From an uncultured Cohaesibacter sp. (lineage in GTDB: Bacteria > Pseudomonadota > Alphaproteobacteria > Rhizobiales > Cohaesibacteraceae), in NCBI RefSeq assembly GCF_963682185.1, contig NZ_OY821667.1:2232001-2296000 (forward strand): a stretch of DNA of 64,000 nucleotides, written 5' to 3'. Within the stretch, counting starts at the first letter, position 1; each line of letters starts with the position of its first letter. This document shows, piece after piece, positions 54,965 through 62,501 of the stretch. The notes under the pieces were generated by a model that saw nothing but the letters and a program-made list of their open reading frames with translations, ran no database searches and was not told the DNA's origin. Made by a program: the position numbers and the translations under genes.

Positions 54965-55174
54965 AAGTCTATCCCAAACCGTCTCAATAGGCTCTGGACT
55001 TTATGTTGCCTTGTGTCTCGTAAAACGAAAAGGGCTTAATTAAGACAATATACAATTCTGATTGAGACGCCTCACTGGCGTATGGTCTAATAAGACGGGT
55101 GGGGCGCTAATGCAAATCGCTATCCCACTGAAGGAATCTCTGCGATCAAGGATTAGGAGGTTTAGTTGGTTGAT

Positions 55175-55747
55175 CTATTCGTTCTGACCGTCCGAACGCA
55201 AACCGTCGAATATGATTTTCAGATATCGGCGCCAGAGGTTCGGATCAGGCTCTGGAACATGGCTGACAATGTAGCCCGGCGCGCACATCAGAAGCGCAAC
55301 ATCTGTTCCTGAGATGTCTTTCCGGAGTTCACCGGTTGCTTTGGCTCGCTCGACGAGCGTATCAAGAACTTGCAGCAGCTTCTCCCGCGCATCCGCAATG
55401 TCCTGATTGCCAATGTAGGCCCCCTGCATGAAGGTAAGGCCTCTTTGCTGGCGCTGTTCTGCGCCCATTTCTAAAAACGTATAGAGTGCAGAAGCCCGAT
55501 CAGAAGCATCGCAAAGCTCTCTTCCTCTGTCGATCAGATCATCCAGCCTTCGGATAACGACCGCCGCCAAAAGATCATCCTTGGTCTCGAAGTGGCGAAA
55601 CACTGTGCCTTTGCCGACACCCGCTCTTTTTGCAATCTCGGAAATCGAAACATCTACGCCTATTTCAACGAACGCTTCGTCTGCCGCCTTCAGAAGGGCG
55701 GCTTGATTTTTCAACCCGTCAGAACGGGGAGCGCGTGTTTTTCCCAT
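55175..55747 (-). CDS. TetR/AcrR-family repressor
   Basis: This 190-residue protein has an N-terminal HTH at about 12-58 (ISEIAKRAGVGKGTVFRHFETKDDLL) and an all-helical ligand domain. It is divergent from the oxidoreductase gene at 55851, with two palindromic sites between them, the standard TetR arrangement. The ATG at 55747 has GAGG 7 nt upstream; a Met two codons earlier is possible. The inducer is probably an electrophile or quinone, by analogy with regulators of this oxidoreductase type. Confidence 0.9.
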   Translation of the reverse strand: MGKTRAPRSDGLKNQAALLKAADEAFVEIGVDVSISEIAKRAGVGKGTVFRHFETKDDLLAAVVIRRLDDLIDRGRELCDASDRASALYTFLEMGAEQRQQRGLTFMQGAYIGNQDIADAREKLLQVLDTLVERAKATGELRKDISGTDVALLMCAPGYIVSHVPEPDPNLWRRYLKIIFDGLRSDGQNE

Positions 55748-55769
55748 GATCATGCCTCAAAATTAAACG

Positions 55770-55781
55770 GACCAATTGGTC
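55770..55781. promoter_or_regulatory. TetR operator candidate 1
   Basis: The perfect 12-bp palindrome GACCAATTGGTC lies 22 bp upstream of the tetR start. It is part of an 11-bp inverted repeat (TAAACGGACCA at 55764-55774) whose other arm is at 55815-55825. Confidence 0.72.
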
Positions 55782-55807
55782 ATCTTATTGCATTCTTTAA
55801 TTAAGGT

Positions 55808-55819
55808 GACTATATGGTC
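55808..55819. promoter_or_regulatory. TetR operator candidate 2
   Basis: GACTATATGGTC is a near-palindrome matching site 1 as GACYA-WW-TGGTC. It lies 31 bp upstream of the oxidoreductase ATG. The centres of the two sites are 38 bp apart. Confidence 0.65.
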
Positions 55820-55850
55820 CGTTTAGATGTTTCTATCAAGAGGAAAAGTA

Positions 55851-56816
55851 ATGAAGGCACTTGTCACACACCAATATGGTTCTCCCGAAGATTTGAGAAT
55901 TGAAGAAATTGAAACTCCGCATCCAGAGCAAGGACAATTGCAGGTGTGGCTCAGTGCTGCTGCAGTTAATCCTGCCGATATGAGGCTCCTGTCAGGTGAA
56001 CTGAGCGCCTTTCTCAAATTGCCTTTCCCGCATGTTATGGGCAACGACTTCGCAGGCACCGTAACAGCGGTAGGCAGTGGAGTGACCGGCTTTTCAGTCG
56101 GAGACGAAATTTTTGGTTATGCCAGCCCTCGTGTCATGCGGCCTATGGCAGGATCACGTCCTTCAGTCGGCACCGGTTCAATGGCTGAATTTATGGTCAT
56201 CGAAGCCGATACGCCTGTCATCGCTCACCGACCTCAGAATGTGGATCCATCGGCGGCAGCTGCCTTTGCAACCACTGGCCTGACGGCCCTTGCTGCCTCA
56301 CGGGCTGGCAAGGTCAAGGCTGGTGAGAAAATTCTGGTGATCGGCGCATCTGGAGGGGTCGGCACAGCGCTCGCTTCTATTCTTGCATCTCAGGGAGTGG
56401 ATGTCGTCGCAACGGCGAAACCTCAAGACCAGAATATCCTGAAGTCATTGGGAGCCAAACAGTTTACCAGCTACGACATATCCAGTTTTCCCAATGACCT
56501 TGATGCAATCTTCAATCTGGCCCTGCCGGGCAACGAACTGTCGGAAGTTGCGGATCATCTACGCAGTGGCGGTCGTCTTATCTCGATCACCATGCCTCCG
56601 CTCGAAGCCGGTATGATTGCAAGAGACGACATCGAAGCCATATTTGTAGCTGATACCGAATGCAATCTTGCGACCATGGATGAGGTTGCATCTCTCCTTG
56701 AGAAGGGAACGGTCAAGCCTGAAATCGGAGCGAGCTTCTCCTTGGAAAATGCGGCAGATGCATATGCTGATTATTATGCCAAGCACATTGTAGGCAAGCT
56801 GGTCGTCACTTTCTAA
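55851..56816 (+). CDS. Zinc-free NADP-dependent quinone/alkenal oxidoreductase (MDR family)
   Basis: This 321-residue quinone-oxidoreductase-type MDR protein has the N-terminal MKALVTHQYGSPEDLRIEE, NPADMRLLSGE near 44, GNDFAGTVTAVG near 63, and the NADPH motif VIGASGGVGTALASIL near 161. No zinc-ligand cysteines are present. It reduces quinones or conjugated carbonyls in detoxification. It is divergent from and probably repressed by the adjacent TetR. AGAGGA precedes the ATG. Confidence 0.9.
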   Translation: MKALVTHQYGSPEDLRIEEIETPHPEQGQLQVWLSAAAVNPADMRLLSGELSAFLKLPFPHVMGNDFAGTVTAVGSGVTGFSVGDEIFGYASPRVMRPMAGSRPSVGTGSMAEFMVIEADTPVIAHRPQNVDPSAAAAFATTGLTALAASRAGKVKAGEKILVIGASGGVGTALASILASQGVDVVATAKPQDQNILKSLGAKQFTSYDISSFPNDLDAIFNLALPGNELSEVADHLRSGGRLISITMPPLEAGMIARDDIEAIFVADTECNLATMDEVASLLEKGTVKPEIGASFSLENAADAYADYYAKHIVGKLVVTF

Positions 56817-57072
56817 TGGCCTTCCAAACGCCGTTCCGTTCAAAAAGGCGGAGCGGTACGGCCTCGCCATATTATACCATTCAGAGTGATCTGAACCGAA
56901 ACGCATCATGGTGAAAATGATTGCGAAGTGAGATTCACTCGGCCACTGGTCGCAGGTTTGCCGAAAATGCTGCACCTCGGTCGAATGACTGCAATGGAGG
57001 AAGGGTATTTCTCAATTTTAATGGTATTCGGCAATGAAATTTGGAATTAATGCGATGTCAGGATATGGAGAT

Positions 57073-57510
57073 TCAGACTTCCGTCAGGAACCATTCCTGC
57101 TTGTTGCCGAAGCCTTTGGCGTTGTCGACCATCTTGATATAGTCTGGAATGAGGCTCCAGATCGGCGCGTCTTGTTTGGCAATTTCGGGGAAGTTCAAAG
57201 CGAATGTCGAGCGCGCTTCTGCGGCCTCCTGCCCATCAAGAAGGTATGTCTGCGCGGTCATCTGCAGACCGGCGATCTTCGTGATATCGCGCTCCGGAGG
57301 CGCAATGGTCACCCCAACACAAGGATTGATCAGGCTGTTCACCCCATGCCGCGTCTTGGGATCGGTAAAATAATATAACCGCCCGCTTGGCTGGTCGAAA
57401 GCATAGAAAAGACTGGCAACCCAAGGACGCGTCTCGACGCATGTGGCAAGAGAAATGACGTGATGGGAGAAAAGAAAGGCATCAATTTCAGGCGTGAAGG
57501 CAGTAGGCAT
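57073..57510 (-). CDS. FMN-binding split-barrel protein (pyridoxamine-phosphate-oxidase-like, YhbP type)
   Basis: This 145-residue protein has the split-barrel pattern: FLFSHHVISLATCVETRPW near 12, SLFYAFDQPSGRLYYFTDPKTRHG near 33, and NPCVGVTIAPP near 62. It resembles the UPF0306/YhbP group. Relatives bind FMN or act as small flavin reductases, but the function of this group is not settled. It is a single gene between the oxidoreductase and the lyase operon, separated from the lyase stop by about 100 bp upstream on its strand. Confidence 0.75.
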   Translation of the reverse strand: MPTAFTPEIDAFLFSHHVISLATCVETRPWVASLFYAFDQPSGRLYYFTDPKTRHGVNSLINPCVGVTIAPPERDITKIAGLQMTAQTYLLDGQEAAEARSTFALNFPEIAKQDAPIWSLIPDYIKMVDNAKGFGNKQEWFLTEV

Positions 57511-57609
57511 TGGGCAACCATTTCTTCAACTGGCGATGACTATTGCGGTTCAAAGCCTGTTTGCAATCGGGGCGCCTTTTAAAGCGTTGCTCCGATTGCG
57601 TTATCTTGA

Positions 57610-59223
57610 CTATTTAAGATCGCCAATCGCGGTTTCAACGACCTCCAGGACCTTGCAGGATTTCACCATGTCAAAGGCAGGAGCGATCTGGTTTTGCATG
57701 TAGCTGTCTTCCTGAACCAGCGGGATAGCTTTTGACAGTTCGGCATAGAGAGGAGCTGTGCCCTCACCCAATGCAAACGAGCCAAGTTTTTCCTGCGTAA
57801 GGAAGATCGCACGGGTTGCCAACAGACCTTCCACCCCGATGATCTTGTGCATATTGTCGAGAATCTGCTGGGCTTTGCGACAAGACCATGGAGCCATGGA
57901 GACATGGTCTTCCTGACTGCTCTTGGTAGAGATTGAGTCAGCAACAGACGGGAATGCCATCGTTTTATTCTCAGAAGCGACAGCCGTCGCTGCGGTTGCG
58001 ATGATGCCGTAGCCATAGTTGAGGCCGATCGGCTTGCCAGCGAGGTTTGGTGGCAGGCCATAGTTCAGCGTTGTATCGCAAAGCGCGAACAGACGGCGTT
58101 CGGAGATGTTGCCGATTTCCACCAGAGCGATCGAGAGAAGATCCATGGCAAAGGCGATCGGTTCACAATGGAAGTTACCACCAGAGAGGAATTCCAGTGC
58201 GCCCATGTCATTCCAGAAAACGAGCGGGTTGTCCGTCGCGGCATTCAGGTCTCGAGACACGAGGGTCTTGGCGTGTTCCAGCTGGTCGCGGCAAGAACCG
58301 TGAACCTGTGGCATGCAACGGAAGGAATATTGGTCTTGCACGCGGGCATGGTGGGTCGGATGCAAGATGTCATCGTCGAGATGAACCGCGCGAGCAGCTT
58401 CCGTGGTGCGGCGGGAGCCTTTGATCAGGCGACGGATATTCTCGGCGGCATTGATCTGGCCAGGCTGCTTGCGCACAGCATGGATGCGAGGGTCGAAAGC
58501 GGCCTGCTCGCCACGAATAGCTTCAAGGCTGAGCGCAGCGTAGGCATCAGCCATTTTCATCATACTCTCCGCATCATGGAGGGTAAGAGCTGCCATACCT
58601 GCACACAGGCTGTTGCCGTTGATCAGGGCCAGACAATCCTTTGCGTGAAGTACGAACTCGGTTGGTGCAATGCCAGCCTTTTCGAGTGCTGCCGGAGCCG
58701 ACATGCGTTCACCCTGATAGTAGGCTTCAGCGTCCTTGTAACCGATCATCACGGACACCATGTGCGCCAAAGGAGCAAGGTCACCACAGGCCCCGACAGA
58801 CCCCTGAATTGGCACAACGGGATGGACACCGCGATTCAGCATCTCGACGAGACGGTCGACCACTTCGATGCGCAGGCCGGAAACACCAAGGCAGAAGGCG
58901 TTGATGCGCACGGCCATCATGGCGCGAACGATTTCCTCAGATGCAGGTTCCCCGACGCCGGAGGCATGGGACAGCACGATATTCTTCTGGAATTTCTCGT
59001 TATCTGCCTGATTGATCGGATAGTCCTTCAGCTTGCCAACGCCGGTATTAAAGCCGTAGGTGGCAGGAGCGTTTTCTGTCAGCCAGTTTTCATCGATATA
59101 ATTGCGCTTGCGGATGATTTCTTCGCGTGAGGCGGGTGCCAGTGCGACCGGAGTGCCTTCTCTGGCGACGCTGACCACCTGACCAATCGTCAGGTTGTCG
59201 CCATCAAGTATAATCGTTTTCAT
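57610..59223 (-). CDS. Aromatic amino acid ammonia-lyase family protein, histidine ammonia-lyase-like with an Ala-Cys-Gly MIO motif
   Basis: This 537-residue HAL/PAL-fold lyase keeps Tyr56 (TYGFNTG), Ser85-His86 (VLSHASG, the histidine-type selectivity pair), Asn202 (LINGN), Arg302 (YSFRCMPQ) and Glu438 (SQEDHVS). The prosthetic-group triad, Ala-Ser-Gly in nearly all family members, is Ala145-Cys146-Gly147 (GSVGACGDLAP). Cys can form the MIO group in place of Ser in an engineered HAL, so activity is plausible. It is the last gene of the ubiD-ubiX-amidohydrolase-carbamoylase operon, with no hutU, hutI or hutG nearby. That argues against ordinary histidine use. Ergothionase-like trimethylamine elimination or a 3-heteroaryl-alanine lyase are alternatives. 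AAGGA lies before the ATG. Confidence 0.85.
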   Translation of the reverse strand: MKTIILDGDNLTIGQVVSVAREGTPVALAPASREEIIRKRNYIDENWLTENAPATYGFNTGVGKLKDYPINQADNEKFQKNIVLSHASGVGEPASEEIVRAMMAVRINAFCLGVSGLRIEVVDRLVEMLNRGVHPVVPIQGSVGACGDLAPLAHMVSVMIGYKDAEAYYQGERMSAPAALEKAGIAPTEFVLHAKDCLALINGNSLCAGMAALTLHDAESMMKMADAYAALSLEAIRGEQAAFDPRIHAVRKQPGQINAAENIRRLIKGSRRTTEAARAVHLDDDILHPTHHARVQDQYSFRCMPQVHGSCRDQLEHAKTLVSRDLNAATDNPLVFWNDMGALEFLSGGNFHCEPIAFAMDLLSIALVEIGNISERRLFALCDTTLNYGLPPNLAGKPIGLNYGYGIIATAATAVASENKTMAFPSVADSISTKSSQEDHVSMAPWSCRKAQQILDNMHKIIGVEGLLATRAIFLTQEKLGSFALGEGTAPLYAELSKAIPLVQEDSYMQNQIAPAFDMVKSCKVLEVVETAIGDLK

Positions 59224-59264
59224 TTTTTATCCTTCCAGGTGAAATCTCTTTTATGATTTTGTTT

Positions 59265-60527
59265 TCATTGACCGCCATCAAGACGCATCAGCGTTCTGGC
59301 CACTAGGCCAGCTGCTGTCGCAATGGCGCTGGTTTCGGTCCATTCGTCCGGACAGTGGCTCTTGCCCTCATGGCAAGGAATGAAGATCATGGCGACAGGT
59401 GCGACACGCGCAACGAAGGCTGCGTCATGCCCTGCACCCGATGCCAGGGTAATGTGCTCCAGCCCCAATTCTTCAGACACCAAAGCAATCTCTTTGCGGA
59501 GTTTTTCATCGCAGGGCACGGCAAAGGTTCGGCTCAGGATATCGAAATCGGTAACCAGACAGCCTTCCTGTTGCGCCGCCTCATTGGCGAGCTTGAGCGC
59601 CAGGGACAGAAAATCATCCATGGCACCATCCTGCTCAGCACGTATATCGACGATGATCTCGGAGGCTCCTGGCACCACATTGGCTCCCCCCGGCCACACG
59701 CGGATGACGCCTGTCGTGGCGGTAAAGTGGCCGCGATCCGTAACATTTTTTGCGGCCTGGCTCACGGACAGAATGAAGCGCGCCATGGCAAGCCCTGCAT
59801 CCTGACGCATGGTCATTGGTACAGTGCCCGCATGCGCGGCGGTGCCTTCAAAACTGACCTTCAGGCGGGAGATCCCGGCAATGCTGGACACAATGCCGAT
59901 CGGTATGGATCGTGCCTCCAGTACCGGCCCCTGTTCAATATGGACTTCCAGAAAGGACGCGATATCGTCACGCAGCGGTGTGCCCAGCTTGCCGCTGTTT
60001 CCTCCGATGCGATCAATTGCATCATTGAGGCGCTCACCATCCGGCCCGAGAAGAGAGAATTCCTTGGGGCCCAGAGCGCCAACCATGCCGCGACTACCGA
60101 CACAGGACAGGCCCCATTCGCTGGGTTCCTCGGCCAGAAAGTCCACCACTTCGATGGAATGACGAGGCTGGTATCCTGCAGCCTTCAGAGTGCGAACAGC
60201 CGCCAGAGCGGACAGAACGCCCGCGATGCCGTCAAAACGGCCACCACTTGGCACCGTATCACTGTGCGACCCGGTCATCAGGACCGGTGCACTCTTGTCA
60301 CTTCCCTGCCAGCGGCCAACGACATTGCCTGCTTCATCGAGACGAACCTCAAGTCCTTCTTTCTCGTAGGCACTGCGCAAATAATCTCGTCCCTTGAGAA
60401 ACATCGACGTGAAAGATCTGCGCGTCCAGGGTCTGTCTCTTTCGGTCAGTGCGGCGAGTGCGTCAAGATCTGACTGCAGCAAAGCCTCATCCACTGCCGG
60501 CAATTGTACTGTTGCAGCCTCAGCCAT
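59265..60527 (-). CDS. M20-family N-carbamoyl-amino-acid hydrolase / allantoate amidohydrolase
   Basis: This 420-residue dinuclear zinc amidohydrolase of the hydantoinase/carbamoylase group has metal ligands His88 (TGSHSDTVP), Asp99 (GGRFDGIAG), Glu133-Glu134 (LAEEPSEWG), His196 (EVHIEQGP) and a distal His in ASGAGHDAAF near 388. It releases CO2 and ammonia from N-carbamoyl amino acids (or allantoate). The chosen ATG at 60527 overlaps the amidohydrolase stop by 8 nt and follows GGAGAGG. Partner of the ring-opening amidohydrolase upstream. Confidence 0.88.
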   Translation of the reverse strand: MAEAATVQLPAVDEALLQSDLDALAALTERDRPWTRRSFTSMFLKGRDYLRSAYEKEGLEVRLDEAGNVVGRWQGSDKSAPVLMTGSHSDTVPSGGRFDGIAGVLSALAAVRTLKAAGYQPRHSIEVVDFLAEEPSEWGLSCVGSRGMVGALGPKEFSLLGPDGERLNDAIDRIGGNSGKLGTPLRDDIASFLEVHIEQGPVLEARSIPIGIVSSIAGISRLKVSFEGTAAHAGTVPMTMRQDAGLAMARFILSVSQAAKNVTDRGHFTATTGVIRVWPGGANVVPGASEIIVDIRAEQDGAMDDFLSLALKLANEAAQQEGCLVTDFDILSRTFAVPCDEKLRKEIALVSEELGLEHITLASGAGHDAAFVARVAPVAMIFIPCHEGKSHCPDEWTETSAIATAAGLVARTLMRLDGGQ

Positions 60528-61902
60528 GCGCCTCTCCATTGGCCGCACGGACCGGCTTGACCCACTGGCCGTTGCCCGGCTGAGCCAGTACGTCCTTGCC
60601 ATCAAAGATCATTTCGCCGCGCAGGAAGGTTGCCTGAGTGGCGTGACGAATGGTGCGGCCTTCATAGGGGCTCCAGTTGACAACATTGTGCCCGCTGGCG
60701 GAAGGATCATAGATACGGGGACTTTCCGCATAGACAGCGATGTCTGCATCCAGACCGATTTTCAGACCACCCTTCTGACATGAAAGGCGGAACAATTTTG
60801 CCGGATTGCCCGCAAGCAGACGCGGAGCCAACTCAAGAGGCAACCCGCGCTCGACCAGACCGTCAAGAAGCAGATTTGGCAACACTTCCAACCCGGGCAT
60901 ACCGGAGGAATTGGCCATCATATCTTGCGATGATTTCGCGGACAGGTTCCAGGCCACATGGTCAGTGGAGACAACAGTCACATTGCCTGCTGCCAGATGC
61001 TTCCAGATGGCTTCCCGCTCGGCCATTGACCGGATAGGCGGGTTGCACTTGGCACGCCCCAGCAGGCGTGCGACATCTTCCTCTTCGCTCAGAACCAGAT
61101 AGTGGATGCAGGCCTCAATGGTCGCGTCGACACCCTGCGAGCGATAGGACTGAGCCATTTCATAGCCACGCCCGATCGAGCAATGAACGATGTGGGCAGA
61201 ACAGCCCGTAGCTTGAGCCAGCTCGTAAACTTCAGCGATGGCAAGGGTTTCCGCAATAGGAGGACGGGATGCCCCGTGGGCGGCATAGTCGGTACGACCA
61301 GCTTTCTTCACGGCAGCAATGCCCGCCTTGACATATTCGTCATTCTCGTTGTGAACTCCGGCGATAAGACCCGTCTTTGCAACTTCGGCAAAGGCATCAT
61401 GCAGCAATGGCGTCTTGATGCGTGGAAAGCGATCGGGATCGGTTTCAAAAGTCGAGAATTTGAAGCCAACGACACCCGCCTCTGCCATGCCTGCAATATG
61501 CCGCGTGCCTTCAGAAGGACGGATCGTGCCATAGAGAGCAAAATCAACACGTGCCTGCTCTGCTGCACTTGCTGCTTTTTCACGCACCATGTCCGGCGTC
61601 GAAATGAGCATGCCACCGGCGTCGTAGGGCATATCAACGATGGTTGTCACGCCGCCGGCTGCTGCCGAACGCGTGGACCAGATAAAGTCTTCCTGATCCT
61701 TCTGAGAGCGGGAGTGCACCTGAGGGTCGATGGAGCCAGGAAGAACCAGCGCCCTGCCGAAGTCATGAACCGTGCGTGCTGCCGGTGCTGCACCAGTTCC
61801 AAGCTTGGCGATGAGTCCATCGCTAACCGCAACAAAGCCGTCTTCTGTGACGCCTTCTTCGGTTACCAGTGTCCCCTTGATGACAAGATCAAAATCACTC
61901 AT
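60520..61902 (-). CDS. Cyclic amidohydrolase (dihydroorotase/allantoinase/hydantoinase-like) with an altered HxH motif
   Basis: This 460-residue TIM-barrel amidohydrolase has an N- and C-terminal composite beta-sandwich. The carbamylated-lysine position is Lys148 (GFKFS), and the other ligands are His184 (GVHNEND), His240 or 237 (HIVHCS) and Asp314 (STDHVAW). The first metal motif, normally D-x-H-x-H, reads DPQVHS: the first His is Gln61. It should open a cyclic ureide such as a hydantoin, giving an N-carbamoyl amino acid for the next gene product. The start overlaps the ubiX stop by 4 nt (ATGA). Loss of one ligand could mean a mononuclear site. Confidence 0.85.
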   Translation of the reverse strand: MSDFDLVIKGTLVTEEGVTEDGFVAVSDGLIAKLGTGAAPAARTVHDFGRALVLPGSIDPQVHSRSQKDQEDFIWSTRSAAAGGVTTIVDMPYDAGGMLISTPDMVREKAASAAEQARVDFALYGTIRPSEGTRHIAGMAEAGVVGFKFSTFETDPDRFPRIKTPLLHDAFAEVAKTGLIAGVHNENDEYVKAGIAAVKKAGRTDYAAHGASRPPIAETLAIAEVYELAQATGCSAHIVHCSIGRGYEMAQSYRSQGVDATIEACIHYLVLSEEEDVARLLGRAKCNPPIRSMAEREAIWKHLAAGNVTVVSTDHVAWNLSAKSSQDMMANSSGMPGLEVLPNLLLDGLVERGLPLELAPRLLAGNPAKLFRLSCQKGGLKIGLDADIAVYAESPRIYDPSASGHNVVNWSPYEGRTIRHATQATFLRGEMIFDGKDVLAQPGNGQWVKPVRAANGEAHG

Positions 61903-62501
61903 TTGTCTTCACTCCTATCAAGCATCGCATGATGCTCTTGTTCTTTCCAGCGCCGGACCGTTGGATGATCAAAGCCGAACAGGTCAAGCGCCCGTCCCGT
62001 GCTTTGATTGACAATGTCGTCAATGGTCTTGGGCTTGGTGTAAAAACCCGGAACCGGCGGCATAATGATCGCACCACTGCGCGTTGCCTGATCCATTAGT
62101 GCGATATGGCCCGCATGAAACGGTGTTTCCCTCAGCATCAGCACGAGCCTGCGGCGTTCCTTGAGGCAGACATCGGCGGCACGCGATATCAGATCTTCGG
62201 CATAGCAGTTAGCAATGCCGCTCAAGGTCTTGACGGAACAGGGAGCCACCAGCATCCCTTCGCAGGAGAAAGAACCCGAAGCGATGGCCGCACCAATATC
62301 CTTGTGGCTGTATGTTACGTCGGCCAAAGCACGAATTTCGTCGCCACTGATTTCAAGCCCCTCTTCCTGCGCGGTGCGCAGGGCCGATGGAGAGATGACC
62401 AGATGCGTTTCCACGTCTTTCAGCCCCTTGAGCATTTGCAGCGCACGAACGCCGTAGATGGTACCGGAAGCACCGGTGATGGCGACGATCATTCTTTTCA
62501 T
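61899..62501 (-). CDS. ubiX: UbiX-type flavin prenyltransferase
   Basis: This 200-residue protein has the UbiX pattern: IVAITGASGTIYGVRAL at the start, LVISPSALRTA near 35, ASGSFSCEGMLVAPCSVKTLSGIA near 76, RRLVLMLRETPFHAGHIALM near 117, and IIMPPVPGFY near 140. It makes prenylated FMN from dimethylallyl phosphate, the cofactor required by UbiD decarboxylases. It overlaps ubiD by 4 nt and the amidohydrolase by 4 nt, so it is a dedicated maturation factor for the adjacent decarboxylase. Confidence 0.94.
   Translation of the reverse strand: MKRMIVAITGASGTIYGVRALQMLKGLKDVETHLVISPSALRTAQEEGLEISGDEIRALADVTYSHKDIGAAIASGSFSCEGMLVAPCSVKTLSGIANCYAEDLISRAADVCLKERRRLVLMLRETPFHAGHIALMDQATRSGAIIMPPVPGFYTKPKTIDDIVNQSTGRALDLFGFDHPTVRRWKEQEHHAMLDRSEDK

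Noticed and set aside
58168-59130. 320-codon frame antisense to the ammonia-lyase
   Set aside because: A shadow of a well-conserved gene with no support of its own.
57610-59223. Plain hutH of histidine degradation
   Set aside because: The usual hutU, hutI and hutG/hutF partners are absent and the MIO triad is altered, so a different substrate is kept open.
59355-60473. 372-codon frame antisense to the carbamoylase
   Set aside because: No domain or start signal; the M20 hydrolase on the other strand has all metal ligands.
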